Origin: Solanum dulcamara
Taxonomy: Eukaryota > Streptophyta > Magnoliopsida > Solanales > Solanaceae
NCBI RefSeq assembly: GCF_947179165.1
Contig: NC_077240.1
Span: 75,673,501 to 75,737,500, forward strand
Direction: 5' to 3'
Length of the DNA stretch: 64,000 nt
Every line of letters begins with the position of its first letter. Position 1 is the first letter of the stretch. Under the pieces are notes generated by a model. It searched no databases, had not been told where the DNA came from, and saw only the letters and a program-made list of their open reading frames with translations. Below, piece after piece: positions 34,346 to 46,748 of the stretch. The position numbers and the translations under genes are program-made.

Positions 34346-36170
34346 GAAAAACATTGACGTCAGTACAAAATAAATATAGATGTATATCATTCTAAAATAA
34401 AAAAGGGTATGAAAGTAATGAATCATTTAAAAATAAATATTTTACTTTTTTGAAATATAAGTGTTGTTTTCCCTTTGATAAAAAACTTTACTTAGGCCTA
34501 TTTGTGATGAGAAAAATGGTTGGACCCGCAACATAAGAGGTAGGGTCATTAGCACAAATATTCCTATTTTAGGGTTATCTTTAATTTTTGTCACTCTAAC
34601 TTGGTGGTCTTTATTTTTGTCTTTCAACACTTTTAGTAACAAAAGAGTACTGAAAAATACCCCTGACATCGAGAAAAAAACTTGCTAAGACAAAAAATTT
34701 TATTTTTGTATTATATTATAATATAACATAAGTTATGTCTTATACAATATAACAAGCGATGCCACTTAATTTCTGCCGAACTTATATCGTTAGAGGCATA
34801 ACTTTAGTTTCAGAATGTTATACATGCCTTAAGATAGATGATTTCTTCCTAAAAACCTGTTGTCTGACAAGAGAAAAATTCTCTAAATCTACGTCTTGCG
34901 AATTAGATATTACTTCCCAAATTTAATTTATGTGAAACTCTTTTTATTTTATTCCATTCCAAAAAAAATATCACGTTCTTATTTAGCAATTATTTAATGA
35001 CATTATTCCCATTTTTTTGCTTTGTTGGGTCCCACTTAATACTACACTGTGAAGAAAAAACAACTAATAATTATAAGCACTGCAATGTATAGATAAATTC
35101 TGATGGCATCACGGAAGAGTGAGGAGTGTCTCATCAAAGGACTAAAATGATTTTCTATGCTACTGTGATGATATTTAAGCTTTATTCTCTTTTAGACAAT
35201 ATTTAAGCTTGGAAAAAAAAGGTAGAAAATTTATATATAAAAAAGGGGAAAAACTACCACTTTTTAAGAGAAATTAATATTTTTGAGAACTTTAAAGTAA
35301 ATTACACAAATCTTTGTTTTAATATATATTTTTTTACAATAATATTCAAGGTAATGTATTAAAAAGACATGTCTAATATTTTAAATTCAAATGAATATTT
35401 ACTATTATACTAAAAACAATAACAACATATTCAAATAATCCCACAAGAAAAGTTTGGCTTTACACATGTGATCACATAAGTTTGTTATCATGCAAAAAAA
35501 AAAATCTCCTTACTATTATTCACATGTTACTTTTCACTACAACAATATCAACTCAAATCAATGTGAATGAATTTGCTCGGATAACTTCATGTTAATGGAG
35601 CAACTGTTTCTCCCTAATAATAAAGATGGAAATGTGTTTCTTTATACGTATTAATTAGTAAGAAAATAGTATCAAAACAAAGTGGCATGTAGGTTACAAA
35701 TTAGAATATGTATAAGAACCTCTAATTTCTTTGATACAATCAAGTTACTAGTTTTTCTTTTTTTTTTTGCCTAATGATAAATTTACATAAATATACTTTG
35801 GCTCTGCTTGATGATTTGATGTTCCATTGAGCATAAATTAAAATGAGACTAGAGAAGCTGGCTAGCTGGTTTACAAGTTATTTAATAGTTGAGTGAGTTA
35901 GCTGAAATTAAATTAACTGTAGTTAGTTAACTAGAGCTAAGTAGCACTTATTATTCTTTACTTATCGAGGTCATGACCTTAAATAGGAGGGTATGAAGAT
36001 CGCAAATTAGAGTAGAAGGTTAGTAAGTAATTTTTCGACGAGATAAGTTGGATAGTGATCTGGAGCACGTCTATCGTATTGTTAACATTTTTTTCGTAAT
36101 TTCATATTCTATGATTTTTTTAATTAAAATATGTGAATGTTACCATACCAACCACCTCAATCTTTATCAG
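34346..36170. other. gene-free stretch
   Basis: AT-rich. An end fragment of a Stowaway-like element may start near 34912 (ACTTCCCAAATTTAATTTAT), but no matching right end was found. Confidence 0.4.
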
Positions 36171-36345
36171 TGGCGGAGCCAAGTTTTTCATTAAGGGGTT
36201 CAAAATCTAAAGAAATAGATATATGAACGAGCTAAAGAAAGTTCGACATTTATTATATATACATAAAAAAAAATATTTCAATCATATATAAATAATGTAA
36301 TTTTCCGCCGAAAATTCCCTAACCATAAAGGTGGCTATCCCAAGA
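36171..36345. repeat. GTGGCGGAGCC-type dispersed repeat, one end
   Basis: It starts AGTGGCGGAGCCAAGTTTTT, continues AAGGGGTTCAAAATCTAAAG and has TTTTCCGCCGAAAATTCCCT near its right side. The same layout occurs at 24699, with scraps at 15085. A closing inverted end is not seen. Confidence 0.55.
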
Positions 36346-37021
36346 TATTCCTAGCACTTCTTGTTGACAACTTTCAATATACTCTGCGGGAGTGTGAAAA
36401 AAATTGTGCAATGAGTGTTTTATGATTCAACCAACAACAATTCCTAATCAAGTTAGCAATATAAAAAGAAACCTTCTAATTCTTTGATTTTCATTTTATA
36501 AATATAAAAATATTTAGATCATTTTTCGACTTGTACATGTTATCCTTCCATATTGGGAGCTAAGTCAAAGATCTCGGTGGTCTTGTGAGTGGAAAATTTC
36601 ATGACTTTTATTTGAGTTGCGGACCCTTAAATAGGTATTTGGGCCAGATAGACCAAGATGATAAGTAAAGGTAATACTAACTTTATTTGTATCGTTCTAA
36701 TTTTAATACAAATGACATTACTTTCTTTGATCTAATCAAGTTACTATCATTATTTTTTTGGTCTAATAATAAATTTACTTAAGTATAATTAAGTAAATGT
36801 ATCAAAAAAGTAAAAAATAATGAAGGTTGAAAATTCGTATAGGTGATAGTGCCAACTACAAAATTGGTGTTCACTTTAAGATTCTTGATATATTAAGGAT
36901 ATATATTACTAGAATATATTAGAGAACCCTAGTGTTAGATGGTATAGAATATTGAAATATTATATATGGACCAAATAAAGCAATATGATATTGAGGATTC
37001 ATATAATTTATCCAAAAGTAA

Positions 37022-37093
<72 letters not shown>

Positions 37094-38025
37094 GTATATC
37101 ATATTCAGTGTATTTCCATAAAGTTAGTCTGAGGAGGGTGGCTAGGTGTATGCATACGCTACCTTTATTCTAGAGGTAGAAATTGTTTTTTATAAACGCT
37201 CTGCTCAATAAAATACAGACAAAATCATTTCGGAAAAGGAAATGACATAAATGAAAAAGTCATGACAGAATACTATAGAAAGCATGACAAAACATCTTGA
37301 ACGGTAACTACACCAAAAAAAATTGGATAATAAAAAAACAAAAAGTAACAAATAATAATAGAAATCGAAGAACATAAGCTATAAAAATAATATTAAGACC
37401 TAATATATCAAATCAAAATTACTAAATTCAACAGAAATCTTACTTTCTATGCTAGTTTCGCCCCTAATTACCAATTATCTAGAGTTAATGGTGATTAATA
37501 TGAATATATCACATCACAAACACTAGACAAATTGATAATAAAACACATTTGACCAACCTTCTTCCCCAACCCCACCATGAAAATGAAACAAAACGTTGAA
37601 AAGTGAAGAAAAGGTGAAAAAAAGAAGTTATAAACCTTCCACACTAATATTCCTACCTCAATTTTTTGCCAACACATTCCCATGGACTTGACAGGTCACT
37701 CCCCACCTACATTAATGCGTCTTACATCGTAAACCTTATGCTTACTAAATTTATATTTTCTTTTTCTCAGTTTATATTTCATATTATTATTTTTAATCAG
37801 TTACACATGACAAAAAAATTATGCTATTTATAAAGAAATAAAACCTCCGTGTTTTATTAAACTTTATAATCAATCAAACATGAATATAAATTGGGACAAA
37901 GAGAATAACAAATTCAAAATATTGATCAAAATATTTTTCAATTTTTATAAAACAAACATAAATCACTACTCTTCAGAATTATATTTTTGGTTGAAAAGCA
38001 ACAAAATGTTTTTTTCAAAATAATA
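36346..38025. other. gene-free stretch with a long TA microsatellite
   Basis: A (TA)n run of about 30 units lies at 37027-37087. Otherwise AT-rich intergenic DNA. A short scrap (GAGGGTGGCTAGGTGTATGC, near 37134) resembles the AGAGGTA-type motif at 25765 and 51690. Confidence 0.55.
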
Positions 38026-38266
38026 CTCCTTCGGTTCTCAAAATTTATGTGTCAATGTTTGGGGGTCAAACGATATTTTCTTTAACCGTAATTTTCTCAA
38101 ACTTATTTTAAAATATTTGAAACTCTAGTTAGGTTGACTTTTGTATAAATAAAACTTTATATTTTAAAATTAAAAAAATCTTTATCTAAATTTATAGTCA
38201 AATTTAAATAAATATTTTGACCTATCATACTCCTAACTATTTCACATAATTTGAAACAAGAGGGAG
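38026..38266. mobile_element. Stowaway-like MITE in a promoter
   Basis: The left end CTCCTTCGGTTCTCAAAATT and the inverted right end (CTCCCTCTTGTTTCAAATTA) are imperfect TIRs with TA on both sides (38024-38025 and 38267-38268). 241 bp. It ends about 29 bp before the TATA box of the gene at 38436. Confidence 0.8.
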
Positions 38267-38295
38267 TAAGATTTTGAAAGTTCACCCAAACCAAC

Positions 38296-38303
38296 TATAA
38301 ATA
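38296..38303 (+). promoter_or_regulatory. TATA box of the PADRE gene
   Basis: TATAAATA, the plant consensus, lies 133 bp upstream of the ATG. A start site about 30 bp downstream would give a 5' UTR near 100 bp. A second AT-rich candidate (TATATAAG) is near 38325. Confidence 0.7.
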
Positions 38304-38435
38304 CGTTGTGATTCTCATCATATTATATAAGTATATATCCTTTGTCAATTCTTAACTCTTCAAAATATAACAAAACTCACACCAATATTTCATAATTCAA
38401 AACCATTCCCAACTTTTATAACTATTCTCATTCTT

Positions 38436-38900
38436 ATGGGAAATTTTATGTCATGTGGTAGTTCACCAAGGGTAATGAGTTCAAGATCAACAAGGGTTAT
38501 TTTTCAAAATGGAGAAATTCAAAAATTTAATGAACCAATAATAGCAGCAGAGCTTATGTTGGAATCTCCCAATTCCTTTTTAGTGAACTGCAGCTCATTG
38601 ATCGTCGGCCGAAGATTTTCTGCTTTATCGGCCGACGAAGAGCTGGAGTTTGGAAATATTTATATAATGTTTCCTATGAAGAGAGTGAATTCCGTTATTA
38701 CAACAAAAGATATTGTTTCCATTGGAAAACTGGCACCGGGAACCGAGACAACGGAGGGTAAATCGCCGGAGAAAGACGGGGTTGGACCGTTAGGTTTTCC
38801 GACGGGACAAGAATTTAGGTATAGGGTGAAAGTATCATGTAGATCAAGGAAGCCTTTGTTGGAGACAATTATGGAAGAACAAGTAATAAGTTTAAGGTAG
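38436..38900 (+). CDS. PADRE/DUF4228-type protein, 154 aa, single exon
   Basis: The frame MGNFMSCGSS...EEQVISLR has no introns and ends in TAG. Family signs: an N-terminal MGN-x-x-SC (Gly2 for possible myristoylation, a Cys for possible acylation), then RVIFQNGEIQKFNEPI, a middle SPNSFLVNCSSLIVGRRFSALSADEEL, and the YIMFPMKRV box. These mark plant DUF4228 (PADRE) proteins, several of which respond to pathogens or stress. Their biochemical role is not known. The length fits the family (about 150-200 aa). It would sit on the inner face of the plasma membrane if acylated, which is inference. A TATAAATA box and a Stowaway element lie just upstream. The neighbours are repeats, so there is no operon-like context. 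Confidence 0.9.
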   Translation: MGNFMSCGSSPRVMSSRSTRVIFQNGEIQKFNEPIIAAELMLESPNSFLVNCSSLIVGRRFSALSADEELEFGNIYIMFPMKRVNSVITTKDIVSIGKLAPGTETTEGKSPEKDGVGPLGFPTGQEFRYRVKVSCRSRKPLLETIMEEQVISLR

Positions 38901-40076
38901 AGGAGTTTACATATCTTACTGATTTGGTTAATTTAAATTTGTATTACGTGGGGTCTATTTAAAAGTAATATATTCCCTACCAATAGAATCTCATCATTCT
39001 TAAGAGTTTGAATTGGAAACCTCAGTTTTTGGTGAGAGATCTCATCTATTCTGCCATTTGATGGTTGTTTTAATTGTTTTACGAGAAAATTAGCATTTTA
39101 GATCATATATGCATCTTTCAATTTGTTTGCGATTGAGTCATAATTATTGTAGTTCACACATGTACCTTATTAATTTGTATTGCGAGATGAATTGGTAGAG
39201 ACTCGGATGGTAATATTTAACATGTTATAACATGTTACGTACTTATTATTTACTCTAAATTAGTAATCAATGTTTATGTAGTAGAGTACATAAAACTAAA
39301 TTCTATGGAATAAGCATTTTTGCTCTGAAAAAACAGTAATAATCACGGCAGGGGATTCATTTTTGGAAAAGTATTACACTCAAAATTAATGGGTTTAAAG
39401 TTTTAATCTATAGTTGAAAATGAGGCTTCTAGCCTTCTAGTAAGAATTTGGACAAGGTATTAGTATTTGGTGTTAGCTAGCGTTGGGGCTTTGATTAATC
39501 TAGATTGACATCGCGTAAAATCCATTTACAAGAGAAACACTCCTTAATCTAAACATGAATCCTTTAATTAAGAGTGGAGAGGGATCTTATCTATCGTTTC
39601 ATGTGTTAGGAAAATACAACAGAAAAATTATAATTTTGAGGCGTGAAAGCTTACTTTTTTTCAAAAGCTATTGCATGTATAATTTTTTAGGGATTACAAG
39701 CAATTCTCTAGTAAGGTACAATAAAGCCTGAAACCTATAATATGCAATTGAATATGTTACTTTAGGGAACGCTTCGTATTAGACCTTTCAAAAAGAATCA
39801 CTCCTTTTCTAAAGGGACACAACCTTTAATTTAATTTAATTCAAATTTTAAATAACCAAATTATTTAAAATAAAATATTTAATATAATTAAAGTCTATCT
39901 AGCCATCGCCCAAACCCCAAATGCAAGTCCATCCAAATCAATTGAATAAACCTAATGGGCTCGATCTTTAATGACCTTAAGTCCTTAAGGGTGGCCTCTA
40001 GGCTTTAGCCACCGGTGTGGGAATACTTCCCCGTTCACGTATATTACAACTAACATAACACCATAACCCTTATTAG
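38901..40076. other. gene-free stretch
   Basis: 3' region of the PADRE gene and AT-rich intergenic DNA up to the next LTR. I see nothing else with support. Confidence 0.4.
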
Positions 40077-41037
40077 TGTTGGGTTTAATTGATAGGTTGA
40101 ATGGGAAATTGAGGGAAAAAGAAGTGGAGAGGAAATGATATGTTCTCTCTTATTTTATTAAATAAGCTTTGGTCCCACATAGGTGGTGGAAATGAAAAGT
40201 CTCCTATTTAAAAATAGAAGCACTCCTTCATGTTGCTAAAGGGTCAAGAAGAGGGTCTCCCCTCGCGCCGTCGTCGTCGTCGCTTGCTCGGCTCGGCTAC
40301 GGCTACGGCTACGGCTTCGGCTTCGGCTTCGGCTTCGGCTTCGGATTTACGGCTACGGCTTCGGCTTCGGATTTACGGCTACGGCTACGGCTACGGCTAC
40401 GGCTACGGCTTCGGATTCGGATTCGGTCAATTGAATTGATTGATAATCTTTTTGGACCAAATTTTCTTTAAATTTTTAATTAATTAATATTATTTATTTA
40501 ATTAATTAATTAAGTGGAAAAAAAATCCTGACCCGCGACCCGCGACCCGTTTCTTCCCGGATTAATTTAAAATTTCCCTCCGTTTTTTCCAACGGATTTT
40601 TGAATGGTTGCAACCTTGTCCGAAAAGTTGCAAACCTTCTCAACAGGCAAACCTTTTCCCAACAGGTGCCTTTTCTGAAAAGGTATCAACAGTCTATATA
40701 TATCTGTAAAATCTTCAGAATGTTCCATACGAAATTCTGAACATACCATCTTCTTCTTCTTCTTTCTGCACTTCCTAAAATCGTGTGATATACATCCTTC
40801 AAGTGGTTCGCTGTCATCAAAGATTTGCAGTACCTCTACTTTGGTGAGTAATCGTTCTATCCTAGGAGGAAAGATTCCAAAAACTTCGGGTACTTTGAGG
40901 GGAATAATTTCCTTAAGGACACACTGTGCACTCAGTGGGCTCGATTCTGTTTCTGCATTAATATTTTCAGATTCTGTTTTTATTATTTTCAGAAGTTTCT
41001 GTTACTGTTTAATATTTTCCAATACAGTTTATTAACA
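40077..41037 (+). repeat. 5' LTR of copia C
   Basis: 961 bp, TGTTGGGTTTAATTG ... CAGTTTATTAACA. It contains a GC-rich hexamer array (40290-40425), a TATATATAT run near 40695 likely to be the promoter, and TAATTTCCTTAAG at 40905-40917, which is complementary to the sequence just beyond the LTR. Confidence 0.92.
40290..40425. repeat. GGCTTC/GGCTAC hexamer array in the 5' LTR
   Basis: Alternating GGCTAC, GGCTTC and GGATTTAC units, rich in CpG. The matching array in the 3' LTR (46010-46130) has different unit order and number. Confidence 0.93.
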
Positions 41038-41289
41038 ATCTTAAGGAAATTATATTATTATTGTTTTCTAACCAAACTGTATTCTGTCTTTGGAGACTAA
41101 AACCTGTGTGGTTTTCTACTCCGTATGAAATAAATATTCTGATTTGAAGAGTATAAAAACTTCATTGGAATATTAAAGTTCATACTTGTACAACGATTTG
41201 AAGAGTATAAAAACTTCGTCGTTGTTTTTGTAAAAGGTCTGATATTCTGAAATATTAAGACAGTTTGTCTATTTTGACAGTGAAAAGAA

Positions 41290-44200
41290 ATGACAAGTGA
41301 TACTGCTACTACTTCTGCGACTGTTGCTGCAACAAACCGCACTTCTGTGCCACCGGCAGAAAAACCAGGAAAATTTTCTGGAGCCAACTTCAAAGGATGG
41401 CAGCAAAGGGTGTTCTTTTGGCTTACCACTCTTGGTATGCAGAAGTTCACTAATAAAGACCCTCCTGTGCCCGCTGCTGATATGCCGGCCAATGAAAAGT
41501 TTATGATTACTGAGGCATGGACACAGGCAGATTTTCTATGCAAGGGTTATATCCTAAGTGCTTTGGATGATGATTTGTATAATGTCTACAGTGCTATAAA
41601 AACTTCTAAAGAATTGTGGGATGCACTTGAGAAGAAGTACAAGACTGAAGACGCATGCTTGAAAAAGTTTGTGGTTGCTAAGTTCCTAGACTATAAAATG
41701 ATAGATAGCAGGACTGTTGGAACCCAGGTTCAAGAACTGCAACTTATTTTTCATGACCTTATTGCTGAAGGCATGGTAGTTAATGAAGCGTTTCAAGTGG
41801 CTGCGATGATAGAAAAGTTGCCTCCTTCGTGGAGAGATTTCAAAAATTATCTAAAGCACAAGCGTAAGGAAATGAAGTTGGAAGATCTTGTGATTCGTCT
41901 CAAGATTGAGGAAGATAACAAAACAGCAGAAAAGAAGTTGCGTGGAAATTCAGCAATTATGGGAGCGAACATCGTTGAAGATGCTGCTCCAAAGAATAAG
42001 AAAAGGAAGCAACCTTTTGGAAAGAATCAGGAGCAGAACAAGAAAAAGTTCAAGGGCAATTGTTATAATTGTGGGAAAGTTGGACACAAAGCTCCAGATT
42101 GTCGTCTTCCGAAAAAGGACAAGAGAAAGGGACAAGCCAATATGGTGGAAAATAAAGAAGCTATTGATGATCTGTGTGCAATGCTATCAGAATGCAACCT
42201 AGTAGGTAATCTCAAAGAATGGTGGCTTGATTCAGGAGCTACTTCGCATGTGTGTGCAGTCCGAGAAGCATTCTCTACTTATTCCCCTGCAGCACCTGAT
42301 GCGACGATCTATATGGGAAATTCTGCAACTGCAAAGATTGAAGGATATGGGAGAGTATTTCTGAAAATGACATCCGGCAAGGTGGTGACGCTGAACAAGG
42401 TGTATCATGTTCCAGAAATGCGAAAGAATTTGGTGTCTGCCGGCCTTCTTATCAAGAATGGATTCAAGTGTGTTCTAGTTTCAGACAAAGTAGTTGTCAG
42501 TAAGAATGAAATGTATCTAGGAAAAGGCTACCTCACTGAGGGTCTTTTCAAACTAAATGTAATGGTTGTTGATGATAATAAAGTTCAAGCTTCTTCTTAC
42601 TTACTTGAGTCAAATAATTTATGGCATTCACGTTTAGGACATGTCAATCATAAAACCTTGCGAAAACTGATTAATTTAAATATATTGCCTAAATTTGATT
42701 GCAATAAATCAAAATGTCAAGTATGTGTTGAATCTAAGTATGCTAAGCATCCTTATAAATCTATTGAACGGAATTCTAGTCCCTTAGAATTGATTCACAC
42801 AGACATTTGTGATATGAAGTCTACACCAACTCGTGGTGGAAAGAAGTATTTTATAACTTTTATTGATGATTGCACTTGATATTGTTATGTATATTTGCTT
42901 AATAGTAAGGATGAAGCAATTGATGCATTTAAGCAATACAAGAACGAAGTAGAAAATCAATTGAATAAAAAGATAAAAATGATTAGAAGTGATAGGGGTG
43001 GAGAATACGAATCTCCTTTTGAAAAGATATGTTTAGAATATGGAATTATTCATCAAACTACTGCCCCCTACACACCTCAATCAAATGGAGTTGCTGAAAG
43101 GAAAAACCGAACATTAAAAGAAATGATGAATGCTTTATTAATAAGTTCCGGTTTACCGCAGAACTTGTGGGGGGAAGCTATCCTTACAGCTAATCGAATA
43201 CTCAACAGAGTACCCCACAGCAAAACACAAACTATTCCATATGAACTATGGAAAGGAAGAAAACCCAACTTGAAATACTTCAAAGTGTGGGGGTGTTTAG
43301 CAAAGGTCCAAGTTCCTTTGCCCAAAAGGGTAAAAATCGGACCAAAGACCGTGGATTGTGTTTTTATTGGCTATGCTACAAACAGCAAAGCTTGTCGATT
43401 TTTGGTTCACAAATCGGACAATCCTGAAATTAATGTTAATACGGTAATTGAATCAGATAATGCTGAATTTTTTGAAAATATTTATCCGTATAAAACAAAA
43501 AGTGAATCCTCAAGTGAAAGATCTAAACGACCAAGAGAAGTTCAAAAGGAAAGTAAACCATCCGAAGAGGATCCAAGGCGTAGCAAACGTCAAAAGATAT
43601 CTACTTCCTTTGGACCAGATTTTGTGACATTCTTGCTTGAAAATGAGCCTCAAACATTTAAAGCTGCAATGTCTTCTTCTGATTCATCATTTTGGAAAGA
43701 GGCAATCAATAGTGAGATTCAATCAATTTTGAATAACCATACATGGGAATTGGTTGATCTTCCTCCTGGAAATAAACCTTTAGGATCAAAATGGATATTT
43801 AAAAGGAAAATGAAAGCTGATGGCACTATTGATAAATATAAGGCAAGACTTGTGGTCAAAGGTTATAGACAAAAAGAAGGTCTTGATTACTTTCACACAT
43901 ACTCGCCGGTAACAAGAATAACATCTATTCGGGTGTTAGTGGCACTTGCAGCTGTATATGGTCTTGAAATTCATCAAATGGATGTTAAGACGGCTTTCTT
44001 AAATGGAGAATTGGAGGAAGAAATTTACATGGAACAACCTGAGGGTTTCATAGTTCCAGGTAAAGAAAGGAAAGTGTGCAAACTTGTTAAGTCACTTTAT
44101 GGACTTAAACAAGCACCTAAACAATGGCATGCAAAATTTGACCAAACAATGTTGGCAAATGGATTTAAGATTAATGAGTGTGACAAATGTGTTTACATTA

Positions 44201-45210
44201 AAAATACTCCAAATCATGAAGTCATTGTTTGTTTATATGTTGATGACATGTTGATAATGAGTAAAGACATTGCCAATATAAATGCTACGAAGCGTATGCT
44301 TGCTAGCAAATTTGACATGAAAGACTTAGGGGTTGCTGACTTAATCTTAGGAATTAGGATCCATAAAACTCCACAAGGTCTAGCATTATCACAATCACAT
44401 TATATTGAAAATATACTTGATAAGTTTAAATATTTAAATTTCAATGTTGCAAAAACTCCAATTGATGTAAGTTTTGCACTCCAAAAGAACGAAGGTAAAA
44501 ATGACTCACAATTGGACTATGCACGAGTTTTGGGAAGTTTGATGTATATTATGAATTGTACACGACCAGATATAGCATGTGCTATTAGCAAGTTGAGTCG
44601 ATTCACGAATAATCCTAATCAAACTCATTGGATGGCAATGAAACGAGTCTTGGGGTATTTGAAACACACCCAAAACTATGCTTTGCATTATAATAAATAT
44701 CCCTCAGTAATTGAGGGATATAGTGATGCAAACTGGATCACCGGATCATCTGAAGTTAAATCCACAAGTGGATATGTTTTCACCGTTGGTGGAGGAGCAG
44801 TGTCTTGGAAATCATCAAAACAGACATGCATCGCCCGCTCTACAATGGAGTCTGAATTTATAGCTTTAGACAAGGCTGGTGAAGAAGCTGAATGGCTTCG
44901 AAATTTTTTGGAAGATATTCCATTTTGGCCCAAACCTTTGGCACCCATATGTATACATTGTGATAGCCAAGCGGCAATAGGGAGGGCAGGAAATGTTATG
45001 TATAATGGAAAATCGCGTCACATTCGACGGCGACACAATACTGTTAGACAACTACTCTCTAGTGGTGTTATCACTATTGACTACGTAAAGTCAAGAGATA
45101 ATATATCGGATCCACTAACAAAAGGCTTATCTAGAGAGGCTGTTGAAAGATCATCGAGTGGAATGGGGTTAAGGCCTAGGACAAGTCAACATGGCGGTAA
45201 CTCTACCTAG
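41290..45210 (+). pseudogene. copia C gag-pol, one premature stop
   Basis: One frame from ATG 41290 to TAG 45208-45210 (about 1306 codons), the usual length for Tork copia polyproteins. Only TGA at 42877-42879 interrupts it (...FIDDCT-stop-YCYVY), where relatives have Arg, fitting CGA to TGA. Domains in order: gag with zinc knuckle CYNCGKVGHKAPDC (residues about 258-271), protease WWLDSGATSHVC (about 311), HHCC integrase zinc site with LWHSRLGHVNH (about 444) and CQVCVESKYA, integrase core HTDICD and [11 protein letters not shown] with [29 protein letters not shown] and LYVDDMLIM, and RNase H with [16 protein letters not shown] and HCDSQAA. All catalytic signatures look kept. Confidence 0.93.
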
Positions 45211-45801
45211 TAGACTGGAGATCCCAAGAACTAGGTTCAAAGAGATCAAACAAAGTTATGATTGACGGTTAAACATTGTCAAATAACTCAACCCATTCTC
45301 GTGATGATGACAATGTTCAGAAACAAAGGATAAAACCTTAAGGCTTTTAATGAGTTAATAAAGCTTTAAAGGTTTTTTAATGATTATCTAAATCTGACGG
45401 AAAATAACTAGATAGTGTGTCTATAAGACTACACGTTTAGAAATCACCTATGTGAATGTGAAGTATAAGCCGCTTCAAGGGGAATGACAGTAAAGGCCCA
45501 TTCTTTATGCATTCACGAAACCAGGCGGTGTTCATGGCTGAAACGAACACAACCGTGAGAACCATAGATGGTTGATGATTGATTGTGTGACTTATGTTGT
45601 CTAGTTATACAACAAAGTTCGACGGTTCAAAGATATCGCATCTACCGATTGATCGAGTATATCCTATATAAGTTCACTATGGAAAGTTCAAAGGGAAACC
45701 TACTTATATAAGTTCATTATGCAATTAATCTTCGCTTGTATATCACACACTTATCCGTGCATTCCTTTATCTTGTAGACATTCCCCATTCATGTGGGGGA
45801 T

Positions 45802-46743
45802 TATTGGGTTTAATTGATAGGTTGAATGGGAAATTGAGGGAAAAAGAAGTGGAGAGGAAATGATATGTTCTCTCTTATTTTATTAAATAAGCTTTGGTCC
45901 CACATAGGTGGTGGAAATGAAAAGTCTCCTATTTAAAAATAGAAGCACTCCTTCATGTTGCTAAAGGGTCAAGAAGAGGGTCTCCCCTCGCGCCGTCGTC
46001 GTCGTCGCTCGCTCGGCTCGGCTCGGCTTCGGCTTCGGCTTCGGCTACGGCTACGGCTACGGCTTCGGCTTCGGCTTCGGCTTCGGCTTTGGATTTGGAT
46101 TTGGATTTGGATTTGGATTTGGATTTGGTCAATTGATATGATTGATTGATAATCTTTTTGGACCAAATTTTCTTTAAATTTTTAATTAATTAATATTATT
46201 TATTTAATTAATTAATTAAGTGGAAAAAAAATCCTGACCCGCGACCCGCGACCCGTTTCTTCCCGGATTAATTTAAAATTTCCCTCCGTTTTTTCCAACG
46301 GATTTTTGAATGGTTGCAACCTTGTCCGAAAAGTTGCAAACCTTCTCAACAGGCAAACCTTTTCCCAACAGGTGCCTTTTCTGAAAAGGTATCAACAGTC
46401 TATATATATCTGTAAAATCTTCAGAATGTTCCATACGAAATTCTGAACATACCATCTTCTTCTTCTTCTTTCTGCACTTCCTAAAATCGTGTGATATACA
46501 TCCTTCAAGTGGTTCGCTGTCATCAAAGATTTGCAGTACCTCTACTTTGGTGAGTAATCGTTCTATCCTGGGAGGAAAGATTCCAAAAACCTCGGGTACT
46601 TTGAGGGGAATAATTTCCTTAAGGACACACTGTGCACTCAGTGGGCTCGATTCTGTTTCTGCATTAATATTTTCAGATTCTGTTTTTATTATTTTCAGAA
46701 GTTTCTGTTACTGTTTAATATTTTCCAATACAGTTTATTAACA
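45802..46743 (+). repeat. 3' LTR of copia C
   Basis: 942 bp. It starts TATTGGG instead of TGTTGGG, so the conserved second base is mutated (G to A). The right end is ATTAACA followed by ATTAG. Other differences include CCTGGGAGG for CCTAGGAGG and CCTCGGG for CTTCGGG. Confidence 0.92.
46010..46130. repeat. hexamer array in the 3' LTR
   Basis: GGCTTC and GGCTAC units are followed by about six GGATTT units. The 5' LTR copy ends with GGATTC units instead. Same locus within the LTR, different make-up. Confidence 0.92.
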
Positions 46744-46748
46744 ATTAG

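Larger units (their letters stand above)
40077..46743 (+). mobile_element. young, nearly intact Ty1/copia element C
   Basis: LTRs at 40077-41037 and 45802-46743 are flanked by a perfect ATTAG duplication (40072-40076 and 46744-46748). A TGTGGGGGAT purine tract precedes the right LTR. The total is 6667 bp. A single gag-pol frame of about 1306 codons (41290-45210) is broken only by one TGA. LTR sequence outside the simple-repeat core differs at only a handful of sites. The domain order and PPT-LTR junction fit the Tork (Tnt1-like) lineage. No TGGTATCAGAGC primer site follows the left LTR. Confidence 0.95.

Noticed and set aside
37027..37087. Long TA run considered as a regulatory element
   Set aside because: A plain (TA)n microsatellite, with nothing nearby to give it a role.
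40230..40439. Plus-strand frame through the hexamer array, and its twin near 45955
   Set aside because: Both are translations of the simple repeat in the copia C LTRs. The twin frames change content with the array.
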